Origin: Hygrocybe punicea
Lineage: Eukaryota > Basidiomycota > Agaricomycetes > Agaricales > Hygrophoraceae
Reading direction: 5' to 3'
NCBI GenBank assembly: GCA_963556145.1
Contig: OY744467.1
Location: 5,084,001-5,148,000 of the forward strand
DNA: 64,000 nt
The first letter of the stretch is position 1; each line of letters begins with the position of its first letter. The notes beneath the pieces are model-generated. The model was not told where the DNA came from. It searched no databases and worked only from the letters and a program-made list of their open reading frames with translations. Position numbers and translations under genes: made by a program. Below, piece by piece: positions 46,871 through 56,522 of the stretch.

Positions 46871-47084
46871 TAACAACCAAAAATAGAAGTTCTATCATTC
46901 TTTGAATGTAATGAGAATGGTGACATGAAATATGGAACTTGTAAATTGTATGTTGAAGTATATGATACTTTGTGAAGAATACACAGTGATATTATCTTTG
47001 TTTTATGAATAGCAGAAAATAAATAGTGAATTAAGGACATAAACCAAGAGATAATCTTCACCAGAAATGTTATAATTGGGAAGG
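46871..47084. other. AT-rich spacer
   Basis: No gene seen. Confidence 0.35.
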
Positions 47085-47560
47085 TTAGCATCAGCCAAGA
47101 CTATCCTAGTTAGTCCAGGAGATATCCTGATAACATCAGCCAAGACATCCCAGTTGGGCTGGGGTGTGTCCTGAGAACATCAACCTGAACCATGTCATTT
47201 GGCCAGGGCATATCTTAAGGAAATCAGCCTAGACCATCTCAGTTGTCCCAGGATATATCCTGGGAAATCAGCCTGAATCATGTCAGTTGTCCCAGGATAT
47301 ATCCTGATAGCATCAGCCTGGATCATGTCAGTTGGGCCAGGATATATCCTGAGAAATCAGCCTGAACCATGTCAGTTGTCCCAGGATATATCCTGATAGC
47401 ATCGGCCTAGACCATGTCAGTTGGGTCAGGATATATCCTGAGAAAATCAGCCTGAACCATGTCATTTTGGCCAGGATATATCCTGGGAAATCAGCCTAGA
47501 CCATGTCAGTTGGCCTAGGATATCTCAGCCTGATTCAGCTATCCCCAAGTCAGTTGGGTG
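47085..47560. repeat. 44-45-bp minisatellite with a palindrome in each unit, about 10 copies
   Basis: CAGGATATATCCTG, a perfect 14-bp palindrome, recurs at about 47249, 47293, 47338, 47382, 47427 and 47472, with degenerate copies on either side. Between copies lies a variant of CAGCCTGAACCATGTCAGTT. Non-coding. Confidence 0.9.
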
Positions 47561-48656
47561 ATCTCATTTTCAGGCATCCCATGTCAGTTGGTAATATCTT
47601 GCTGAATGCCCTGATTGGAAAAGGTTGGATGAAGTTTGCTATCCAGGTGTGTCAGGGTGTTATGTTACTGGCACAACCTTGATTGTTTGCAGGGCCATCT
47701 AGGTGGTAAAGACGTTGCCATTTTGCAAATGCATACCAGAACAAATGAAGAGAAACATTAATGATACTCTTGCTGCCAAAGCACAGGTACTGACCTTCAT
47801 AGGATACTTCTTGAAATGATTCTATGAATGGGTGAAAGCTGAAAATGTCAAGCACCTTCCATGTATGGATTTACTTTTCTGTACACCACTACTTCTCATT
47901 GCCATTGTCATCATAGTGGTTGAAAACTAGTCAACAAAGATCTTCTTCCTCCCTCCTACCACAGCCTTCATTTTGCTCAGTTTTAATGCTCAACAATTGC
48001 TGTTTGTTAGAGTTGTGCAAGTAACTCTGAGCGGAACAGAGTTGTTGGAGGACCGGAGGTGTGAACTCTTGAAGTAGTTTTACTACTTCCTTAAGTTGTA
48101 CTGAGTAAGCACAAAGTGGATGGAGCAGAGTTAGTCCGGAGGTTCGGACTAAAGACAGAGACTGATAGTGAGCTTAAGGCAAAGCCATAAGTTTGAGGAC
48201 AAATAAGATGAGGGGTACTCAAGTTGATTTTCAGAACGGAGTTACAGGACATTGCAGTTCTAACTTATATACTAATTGTTATGTCCTTAGTAACATAGAG
48301 ATAATAAGTACTCCAGAAAGGGAACCAGAGTTTGGAGAAGGATAAAAGAAATAAAAGGCTGCTACGTATGGTGACAAGTAAACAAAGGGAAGGAAACGGA
48401 TAGGAGTCTGGAGAAATGGAGATGAAGAAGAATAGAGTGTAACAAGGGAGAGGAACAATAACATACGCAAGAGGATAAGATAAGATAAAATGGCGGAAAA
48501 GTCTGGAGCAGAGTTCATCGGAATCCTTCAGAGTTGCATGGATATGACAGTATCTCCCCATTAGCATCAAACCCTTGAGACGCCTCTGGAACAAAGGGAG
48601 AACTGAAGTGGAGTTTGAAGCGGAAGTCAGGCGGTATAAAACCAACTCCACAAAAA
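47561..48656. other. No gene; promoter-like TATA just before 48657
   Basis: Non-coding, with possible remains of an LTR from about 48007 (TGTTAGAGTTG). A matching end was not found. GGTATAAAAC at about 48632 lies 20-25 bases before the ATG of the next gene. Confidence 0.35.
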
Positions 48657-49394
48657 ATGTCATCCTTGCAGGAACTCGCAGCCTGCATTAAGGCAATGGA
48701 ATGGGAATTCGCCAAGCTGAGGGCGAAGGAAGAGGAGGAGGAGTGGAGGAAAGTGGAGGAAGAGCGGAGAAGGCTGGTGGAGGAGGAAAGGAGGAGGAAG
48801 GCAGAAGCAGAAGCAAAGAGAAAGTGGGAGGAGAAGAAAAAGGTGGAGGAGGAGAAGAAAAAAAAAGCAGAGGAGAAAAGAAGGAAGGCCACAGTGGGGG
48901 TGTCTGGAGCTGGCCCACAACCCATGAGTGTGGAGAAGGGGAAGAGAAAAAGAGATGGGTAAGCAAACAGTTGCATCCAAGTGGACCTGGAGGTGACAAA
49001 GAAACAGGGCCATCCAGTGCAAGGCATGCATGGAGCGCTGGGAGGACTGCCTGTGGCTCATAACCGGAAAAACAAGAAGTTGCTTGGCATGCCAGAAAAG
49101 AAAGGCATGGTGTGAGGTGGAAGGAGAAGACAGTGCAGTGAGGAAGAAGAAAAGGAGAACACAGCAATGTTGGAGTGGGTTGCGGAAGCCTGTGAGGGGG
49201 CTTGGGACACTGGGGATGACATCCGCAGAGAAGCTGCCCAGTGGGTAGATCACTTGAGGAATGTGGAGTTTCTCAGGGACAACTCCTACAAACTCTGGGA
49301 GTTCAGTCCAGAGTCCGAGGACTTTGAGCTGGAGGAGGTGGAAATGGAATGGGAGGAGGGAGAGTACTTGGGAGAGGGGGGCAAAATGGCCTAA
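48657..49394 (+). pseudogene. Coiled-coil protein with Cys-cluster, antisense companion of a chromovirus
   Basis: The ATG at 48657 opens a long Glu/Lys/Arg coiled coil (residues about 15-75). An intron (about 48959-49009) joins in frame to CKACMERWEDCLW...CLACQKRKAWC, a CX2CX6CX10CX2CX6C cluster like fungal zinc clusters. A one-base shift near 49150 leads to an acidic tail (EWVAEACEGAWDTGDD... to 49394). The gene faces the 3' end of the chromovirus pol relic, 40 bases away. From memory, similar coiled-coil/zinc genes often lie beside Gypsy elements in agaricomycetes. Role unknown. It may bind nucleic acid or regulate the element. Confidence 0.55.
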
Positions 49395-50065
49395 AGTTAA
49401 CTTCGCAAAAAGCAAATTGTAAATAGAGTAGAAGTTAATACAACGGGCCAGGTTTAGAAGGATATGCAGAGTGAAAGTCTGAAACAATTTTGGAGGTGTG
49501 TCCAAGTTCAGAGGCCAGAATCCAAGAGGTTTCTTCATCAGTGCCCTCGTAACCTTCCCAATGTACAAGGTATAGTAACTTGCAGGCACGACGACAGTTG
49601 TCAATTTTTGAGTCAAGGATTTTGGAGATCTCGAACTCCGGTTCTCCATCAACAGTGATCAGAGGAGGTGGAGGTTGGACAGGATTGGGGATGGTATTTG
49701 GAGTGGTAGGTTCAAGTTGGGAGATATGGTAGATGGGGTGAACGGAGCGGAGAGTCTCTGGGAGATGAAGAGTATAGGAGTGGGTTCTGGCCTTAGCAAT
49801 GATCTTGAAAGGGCCTAAGTTCTTCTCAGAGAGCTTTTTTGAAGGTCTAGTAGTCCGGAAATGCTCAGCTTTAACATAGATGAATTTTGATACCTCGAAA
49901 TCAGGTGCTGGAGCACACTTCAAGTCCACATAATGCTGGTAACGTCGCTGGGCCTCGGAGATGGTTTGACAGAGTTGCTGATGCAACTAATCAAGGTCCA
50001 CAGCATACTTTTGCATGTGAGCAGAGGAGAGATCACACTCCGGATGAACAGAAAGGTTCGGGTGA

Positions 50066-50952
50066 CTCTCCCCACACACATCACACGATCCAGAGACCAG
50101 TCCCTACAAGAAGAACAGATGGACATGGCAAACATAAAGATCTACACCGACGGCTCGGCCTACGAAGGCAGAGTAGGCTCAGCAGCAGTCCTCTACAAAT
50201 CCGGCTGCACCCAACACAAATCTTTGTGTTACCATTTAGGCTCCACAGACGACCATACCAACCCCGAAGCCGAAATCTTGGCATGTACTCTGGCCTTACA
50301 TCTCCTCAGCAAAGAATGCCACCCTCAGACAGTATCTATATAAGTCGACAGTAGCTCTACCATCATCACGGCAGGCTGTCCCTCCGTCAAATCAGGCACC
50401 GGCCAATACATATTCAGAGAATTCCAGGCCATGACAGCACACATGATCGACTCAAATCCACAGCTAAGAGTAACTATCAGGTGGATATCAGCTCACAGCA
50501 ACATTACAGGTAATGAAACCGCGGATCAAGAAGCCAAGAAGGCCACCAAAGGTACATTGAGCGTGAACAAATGCCTCCCCCCCTGGTTACGCAACCGTAT
50601 TCTCCCTTCGGGCATCTCCGCAATCAAGCTCGCCTTCAAACAAACCATAGAAAAACAATGGAAAGATGAATGGATGCTCTCCCCCTGCTACATCCGATTC
50701 AGCCGCATTGACCCTTCTTTCCCACTATGGAACTTTACCAAACTATCCCAATGCCTTAACAGGACGCAACATAGCTTATTGTCTCAACTATGCATAGGTC
50801 ATATACCACTTAACTCTTACCTTCACAGAATTAACAAATCCCCCTCGCCCACTTGCCCCAACTGTAATGCCGCCAACGAAAATATCCACCACTTCATCTT
50901 CGATTGCACCACATACGATCAACTGAGACATCTACTCTTTTTAGAGCTTTGA
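50066..50952 (+). pseudogene. LINE ORF2 C-terminus: RNase H and CCHC-like zinc motif
   Basis: All four RNase H acidic residues are visible: IYTDGSA, NPEAEILAC, VDSSSTI and GNETADQEAKKA. The end carries CPNCNAANENIHHFIFDC, a C..C...H...C motif common at the end of Tad1-like fungal LINE ORF2. One in-frame TAA at 50341-50343 breaks the frame just before VDSSS. The reverse transcriptase and endonuclease are absent. Confidence 0.85.
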
Positions 50953-51607
50953 CACAATGCTCACTCACTCAAATACCTGCTCAACACCAAGGAAGGCATT
51001 AAGGAACTACTGAAATATATCGGACAGACCGGCCGTCTTACTGCCACCTTTGGTGACCCACCCAATCTGATGATTCGTGACTAATTCCCTCTTCTACACT
51101 ACCAGATGCAAGACACACCCCGTCTGTTACAAATACCCTGAATACCAACAGCCTAGACGATGACCACCACATGTCACACTAATCCAAACGCTCCACCCAG
51201 CTCACACATGCTCGCCCACTACAGGTCCCACTACCAACACATTATACATCCTAACATGAGTGGCCACGCCCTGCTCTTTCACATTTGTTTACTTACTTAC
51301 ACTTCTGTCTGTGTTAGCCTATCATGCATGTCCGTGCCTGTGGGCTAGCACTTACCTGATGACCACACATACCCCCACACTACTAGTCAGCATAGGCTCC
51401 CTCTCAAGTCAGACAAGGCAGGTAAAACAGCGCTAGGATGCACTGGGGCTCTGGTTTTTCTTATTGGAGTTGCACCCGCTAGTCAGAGGCACAGAAAGGG
51501 ATGGTCCCTTTTATAGTTAGTTACTCCAGCCATATATGTAAGGTCCTACATAGGGTTCGCCCCAATGGACACAAAATTGATATATATATATATATAAAAT
51601 TAAAATA
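50066..51607 (+). mobile_element. 5'-truncated LINE (non-LTR retrotransposon)
   Basis: It begins abruptly at CTCTCCCC and ends in an A+T-rich tail (TATATATATA..AAAATTAAAATAAAA). It is flanked by the direct duplication AAAGGTTCGGGTGA at 50052-50065 and 51608-51621. That duplication reads through the chromovirus integrase (...[13 protein letters not shown]...), so the LINE jumped into it. Only the RNase H domain, C-terminal zinc motif and 3' UTR are left, as expected from incomplete target-primed reverse transcription. Confidence 0.9.
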
Positions 51608-51740
51608 AAAGGTTCGGGTGATAACCCTTATTAGCGAAGAAGGGTGAAACTCCGGTGGTAGCATTCGGAGCATTGTTGTAGGCAAACTCCACGAGAGGAA
51701 GGAGTGGACCAGTTATCTTGCTGGTAATTGCAATAAACGT

Positions 51741-51904
51741 TACAGCAGTAGCTGCTAGCCCCTAGGACCCCAGAGACCCTTAGCCAGTAGATTCCCTTTC
51801 CTGTAGTAGCTTAGTCATCCATCCTTGGGTTTTCCTCAGCTTTCCCCTCCCAGCCGCGGCTCCTCTCGAGCCTTTCCCCCAGAGACCAGGAGATCCGTTC
51901 TCCA
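51741..51904 (+). repeat. 5' LTR of the compact element
   Basis: 164 bp, starting TACAGCAG (TA where the other copy has TG) and ending TTCTCCA. Paired with 54040-54203. Confidence 0.85.
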
Positions 51905-52209
51905 ACGTGGTGATGAGAGCAATTCGAGCCATGTAGCTGTAGGACCAGATCTCGAAAAGATCAAAACACACAATTTCAAACACTGAAGGAACTTAACCAG
52001 GAAATCGACAGGACGTGCAAACGAAGCGCGAAAACACATCAGAATTAACAGTATCCCCTCGCCCATCTCATTTATACTCGGTCTCATCTATTTCTCGTTG
52101 TTCCCTCAATTTCTCGTCTTCAAATTTGGTCCAACTTTATTTTCACGCGCCCGATTTTTGTTTTTAATTTTACTCCCTTCTATCCATTTGAACATTGGAC
52201 TTCTACACT

Positions 52210-53982
52210 ATGGCACCAAAAACACGAAACCCAAAGACCAGAAAGACCGAAAAGGAGCTCCACGCGGAACGCGACACGCGTATACTCGAACTGCAACAAC
52301 GGTTAGCGGATGAACGCGAGGAGAAAGAGAAAAACGCAGGAATAAAGGCGAAGGAAAAGATGAGACAGAAGGAAAAGACCGCATGACAGGCGCTCCGTCA
52401 TGCAACGGAAGATACACACCCTGAAACGAAGGTGCAAGACTCACCACAGGCAGAAAACACACGGCCAACCATGGGCGCAAAACCATTCGTGTCCCCCGTT
52501 CTACCAATGGCGTCCCAAGTCCCCACAATGTCAACAGGAACTCCGTCTCCCATTTCACAGGCCCCAACGCAGTCCACAGGCGCCCCAACAAGCCCACCGT
52601 CACCCAACACGACCACCACGTCACCACTTGCCCAAACGCCGCCGCTGCCGCATATGCAACCAACGGCACCCCAAAACGCAACAAGGATACCCAGAACGCC
52701 CCACGCACAACCCCATCATCCAGCCCCGTCGCCATTGACCCAAGGACAGCCAACGCGAGCAACCACGTACGCAAACGAACCCCAGTCCAGCCCAGCTGCC
52801 GCAACGTCACCAATGAACGCGATGCCCCATAAAGCACCACTGGCACCCCAGCTGCAATGCCAACATATGGCCCCGCCCCCGTTGACCCAGAAACCGCAAA
52901 CGCAAATGCCGACGCAGATGAACGAGCCCCAACCCAGCCCAACCGCTGCCGCCACGTCATCACCAAAAGCAACGCCCCCGCCTTCATCTGCAGCAACAAA
53001 AACACCCCCGAACCCGTTGTCACCAGCCCCCACACGTTGAGAAATGCCCCACGTCCCAGCAGTGACCCCCAACGCGTCGATAAGACCCACACCGCAAAAC
53101 GTGTCAACCTCGCCCCAAAACGTGTCGATAAGGCCCCCACTGCGTCCCCAACACCCGGCCCCATCTCTGTCGACCCAGGAACAGCCGACGCGAGCACCCG
53201 CATGCACAAACAAACCCCGGCTGAGCCCAACCGCGACCGACATGTCAACCACGCCCCAGAACGTGCCGCGAATGGCCCCAGAGACGCCCCAAGCCCCCTA
53301 CATGCCCCAAAACGCACCGCGAGCACCCCCACACATGCCCCGTACCCCATACCCGCCCCAAAACGCGTCACGAACACACCCTGGAGTCCCACAACGCAAT
53401 ATACCACCCCCAGTGCCTCCATTGGCCCCCATTTTTATCTCACAGGTCAACAATACATATCAACGTGATTTCTCTGACCTTCGTACAGGTGCCTGGCCCT
53501 GGAGCAGCACCTGCCACCGTAATCGTCGCCTGTTACCCCAACGCTGCGCCCATCACCCATTTCCCAACCCAGCCATACAGCCTCCTCGCCAACCAGTTCC
53601 CACCGAAATTATCCTACCGATCGCACTGCCCCCACGACTCATCGACGCAGGTACTCAGACTATGGAAGATGAACAGCCGACAATCTTCCCCGTATCGACA
53701 TCATATGGTCTTGTCCACTCATCGATAGCACTTGCCCTTGGTGTGGCCATCCCGTTTGTGATTGATCAATCATGGGCTATAGCCGAGCTTGCATGGGGCC
53801 CAGGAATCGACTCACGGTATGCTCTCTTAGAGCTTCTTCCCCCAGATGTGAACATTATGCTCCATGTTCTCATGGAGATTGTACACCCTCAGCATGGCAA
53901 CCACGACCCACTCTTAGGACCCCTCTTAGCACCAGTGATAGCGAGGATAGTAGATGAGTGGGTGGAGTTTCAGGGAGGATGA
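52210..53982 (+). pseudogene. 590-codon proline-rich protein of the compact LTR element, two TGA stops
   Basis: One frame runs from the ATG at 52210 to 53982 with only two stops, TGA at 52384-52386 and 53038-53040. Both would be CGA (Arg) before a C to T change. The N-terminus is a basic, then coiled-coil segment (KTEKELHAERDTRILEL...). The middle 350 residues are Pro/Thr/Gln/Ala-rich with degenerate repeats. The last 120 residues look folded (LIDAGTQTMEDEQ... ALALGVAIPFVIDQSWAIAELAW... to the end). I recognise no Gag, protease, RT or zinc knuckle. It may be a capsid-like or packaging protein by position. Confidence 0.65.
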
Positions 53983-54039
53983 GATTTTCAGAGGCAGGAG
54001 ATGTGTGCGAGGGCGCACACCATTGTGGAGGGGGGTACC

Positions 54040-54203
54040 TGCAGCAGTAGCTGCTAGCCCCTGGGACCCCGGAGACCCTTAGCTAGTAGATTCCCTTTCC
54101 TGTAGTAGCTTAGTCATCCATCCTTGGGTTTTCCTCAGCTTTCCCCTCCCAGCCGCAGCTCCTCTCGAGCCTTTCCCCCAGAGACCAGGAGATCCGTTCT
54201 CCA
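54040..54203 (+). repeat. 3' LTR of the compact element
   Basis: 164 bp, starting TGCAGCAG and ending TTCTCCA. Preceded by the purine tract at 54025-54035. Confidence 0.85.
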
Positions 54204-55254
54204 ATGTGGAGGTATTGCTTGAGAGTTTGATTAACGCATTCGGTTTGGCTGTCTCCTTCAGGGTGATAACCAGAGGTAAAATGGAGTCTCATGTCGAGAG
54301 CCTTTTTGAAAGACCGGAAGAAATGGGAGACAAACTCTGTGCCTCTATCGGAAGTGATGTGACTAGGAACTCTGTGCTTAGAAAAAACGTGAATAAGAAA
54401 AAGGTGGGCAAGTTGAGGAGAGGTAATCATATCGTCGGTTGGAATGAAGATCCCTTGCTTAGTTAGGTGGTCCACTACAACCAAAATGGCTGTAAATCCT
54501 TCGGAGTCTGGAAATTGTTCAATGAAGTCCATGGAGATCAAGTTCCAGGGCTTCTCTGGAATTGGAAGTTGCTTAAGCAATCCATAAGGACAATGTCAAG
54601 GGGTTTTGGATCTTGCACAGGTTGTACAGGATTTGCAGTAGTCGCAGACAAAGGTTTGGAGTCTGGGCCAGGTGTATTCCCACCAGATAATTTTGAGAGT
54701 TTTGTTCTGTCCGAAATGTCTTGCAGTAGGATGATTGTGTTGCGAGCGTAAGATCTGGAGTCTTAGGTTGTTGACATCAGGAATGTAGATACAATTATCA
54801 AGGCATAAAAGGCCTAGATTGTTGATAGACCAGCAAGGATCTGGGTTGGAGGTGATATGGGAAATGTGTCCGGAGGCAACAGGATCAACCTGAAGCCTGG
54901 AGATGATATCAGAGTGGAGGGATTCAACGTCCATGGTGAATCCAGCGCCAAGGATGATGTCTTTGAGGGAAGTAGCTCTGAGGGATGAAGCCAGCTGTTC
55001 CAGCCCGAAAACAGGGTGGAAATTGTGTGGATTGGCTGTGGCGTAGTTGCTATCTCCCCCTTTTGCATAGATGTCCCAGTGTCAAGTAAGGGTATCAGGC
55101 TTAGTTCCAAGCTTGCCCAGATGGAAACGGATAACAAAATTAAAGTGGGAAAGGAACTCTGACCAACAAGCTTGACGGTGAGTGAGTAACCGGATGGTAG
55201 AAAAGTACTCCAAATTCTTGTGATCAGTGATAACATCAATCACACCCTACAGTG

Positions 55255-56330
55255 TATCTTGTCCATGAAACATGGGTCAGCCAAGATGGACAATTCCCAC
55301 TTGAAGTGGGCCAGCCGACCTTGGCCAACCAATATCTTTTCCCAAGGCAGATGGCTTGGCCAAGGCATACAGCTCGCCAGCCTGAGTGGGTTGGCCAACT
55401 GGGGGATATTTTGCCCAACCCAGCAGGGGTTTCAGCTTGCCATTGGACATGAGTTGGCTGACCCTCTGCCATATATTGGCTGGCCATCAGGCATGGATTG
55501 GCCGACCAGCAGGGATATGTCAGCTGGCCATTGGACCTGGGTTGGCTGACCCACTGTCATGGTTTGCTGCCCATCAGGCATGGGTTGGCCGACCCACTGG
55601 AATATATTGGCTGCCCATCAGGCATGGATTGGCCAACCCTCTGCCAGCCCATCAGACATGGGTTGGCTGACCCTCTGCCATACATGGGCTGCCCATCAGG
55701 CATGGGTTGGCTGACCCTCTGCCATATATTGGCTGCCCATCAGACATGGGTTGGCCGACCCATTGGAATATATTGGCTGCCCACCAGACATGGGTTGGCC
55801 AACCCTCTGCCATACATGGGCTGCCCATCAGGCATGGGTTGGCTGACCCTCTGCCATATATTGGCTGCTCATCAGACATGGGTTGGCCGACCCATTGGAA
55901 TATATTGGCTGCCCACCAGACATGGGTTGGCCGACCCTTTGCCATATATTGGCTGCACATCAGACATGGGTTGGCTGACCATCTTACATATTTTGGCTGC
56001 CCATCAGGCATGGGTTGGCCGACCCACTGGATATATTGGCTGGCCATCAAGCATGAGTTGGCTGACCTACTGACATGTATGGGCATCCCATCAAGCATGG
56101 GTTCACCAACCAGCAGGGATATTCGGGTTGGCCAGAAAGCATGGGTTGGCCAACCCTCTGGCAGATATTGGCTAGCCATCGGCCTAGGTTGGCTGACTAG
56201 CCAAGAAATCTGGTTGACCAGCAATCCATTGGCTAGCCAGTCAGCATGGGCTGACCAATAGTGTGGGGTACATTGGCTGGTCAACTAATGGTCCTTGGCC
56301 TACCATGGAACCACATCTTGTGGGAATTTG
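55255..56330. repeat. 45-bp minisatellite, about 20 copies
   Basis: Units resemble ATCAGACATGGGTTGGCCGA followed by a variable half (CCCATTGGAATATATTGGCTGCC or CCCTCTGCCATATATTGGCTGCC types). Each carries a GGGTTGGCCGACCC-type palindrome. Because 45 is divisible by three, frames stay open on both strands for 180-210 codons. Those are artefacts. The array truncates the chromovirus relic at its left edge. Confidence 0.9.
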
Positions 56331-56405
56331 TTCATACTGGGAAATATTTTGCTCAACAAGCATGAGCTGGTTGTCACCACAGTTGGTCATATCATCTAGC
56401 CAATA

Positions 56406-56429
56406 CTGTACTAATTCGGTCAATCCGCC
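56406..56429. repeat. Left terminal inverted repeat of the Ulp1-DDE element
   Basis: 24 bp starting CTGTACTAATTCGG, preceded by TA. Its inverse is at 60384-60407 with one mismatch. Confidence 0.92.
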
Positions 56430-56522
56430 ACTGGGTGTGACGTGTTACGCGTCTGGTGAATTCACCAATTCACCTTGAGTGGGCGTTACGTGTGACACAG
56501 GGAAATTTTCACCACTACTCTC

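Larger units (their letters stand above)
51741..54203 (+). mobile_element. Compact LTR element with 164-bp LTRs and one coding frame
   Basis: Direct repeats at 51741-51904 and 54040-54203 (164 bp each, about 95% alike) begin TA/TGCAGCAGTAGC and end GTTCTCCA. Inside the left repeat is a primer-site-like TGGTGATGAGAGC (51908). Before the right repeat is a purine tract GTGGAGGGGGG (54025-54035). The target, chromovirus integrase, is duplicated as AACGT (51736-51740) and AATGT (54203-54207), overlapping the LTR end by one base. There is no RT or integrase, so it must be mobilised in trans. Confidence 0.85.
49435..55255 (-). pseudogene. Second Ty3/Gypsy chromovirus pol relic, split by two insertions
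   Basis: The minus strand has RNase H end ([13 protein letters not shown]) near 55225, the integrase HHCC finger and core (HFGQNKTLK..., CDYCKSCTTCAR, SMDFIEQFPDS, ITSDRGTEF, GDSQTECVNQTLKQYLH) to 54208. After a gap come CNYQQDNW and [14 protein letters not shown] at about 51737-51622. After a second gap come AHMQKYAVDLD*LHQQL, the integrase C-terminus and a chromodomain (EFEISKILDSKI...KLLYLVHWEGYEG) at 50050-49435. Frameshifts and a TAG are present. Gag, protease and RT are missing: homology ends where the 45-bp minisatellite starts at about 55255. The integrase catalytic Asp residues and Glu are still readable. Confidence 0.88.

Noticed and set aside
45430..47080. AT-rich stretch as a centromere or replication origin
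   Set aside because: Only base composition and a foldback support this. Many decayed regions of the window are AT-rich.
47085..47560. Regular repeats resembling a CRISPR array
   Set aside because: The intervals are also conserved and the genome is eukaryotic. It is a minisatellite.
48660..49652. 330-codon minus frame of Leu/Phe/Ser/Pro
   Set aside because: It is antisense to the Glu/Lys-rich coiled-coil gene and partly overlaps the chromovirus relic in the wrong phase. No domain.
52208..53422. 404-codon frame on the minus strand
   Set aside because: It is the antisense shadow of the proline-rich frame at 52210-53982. Its Val/Gly/Trp-rich text mirrors Pro/Thr codons.
55498..56284. Long overlapping frames of 180-210 codons on both strands
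   Set aside because: They arise from a 45-bp tandem repeat, a multiple of three. The same repeat keeps several frames open on both strands and no known domain appears.
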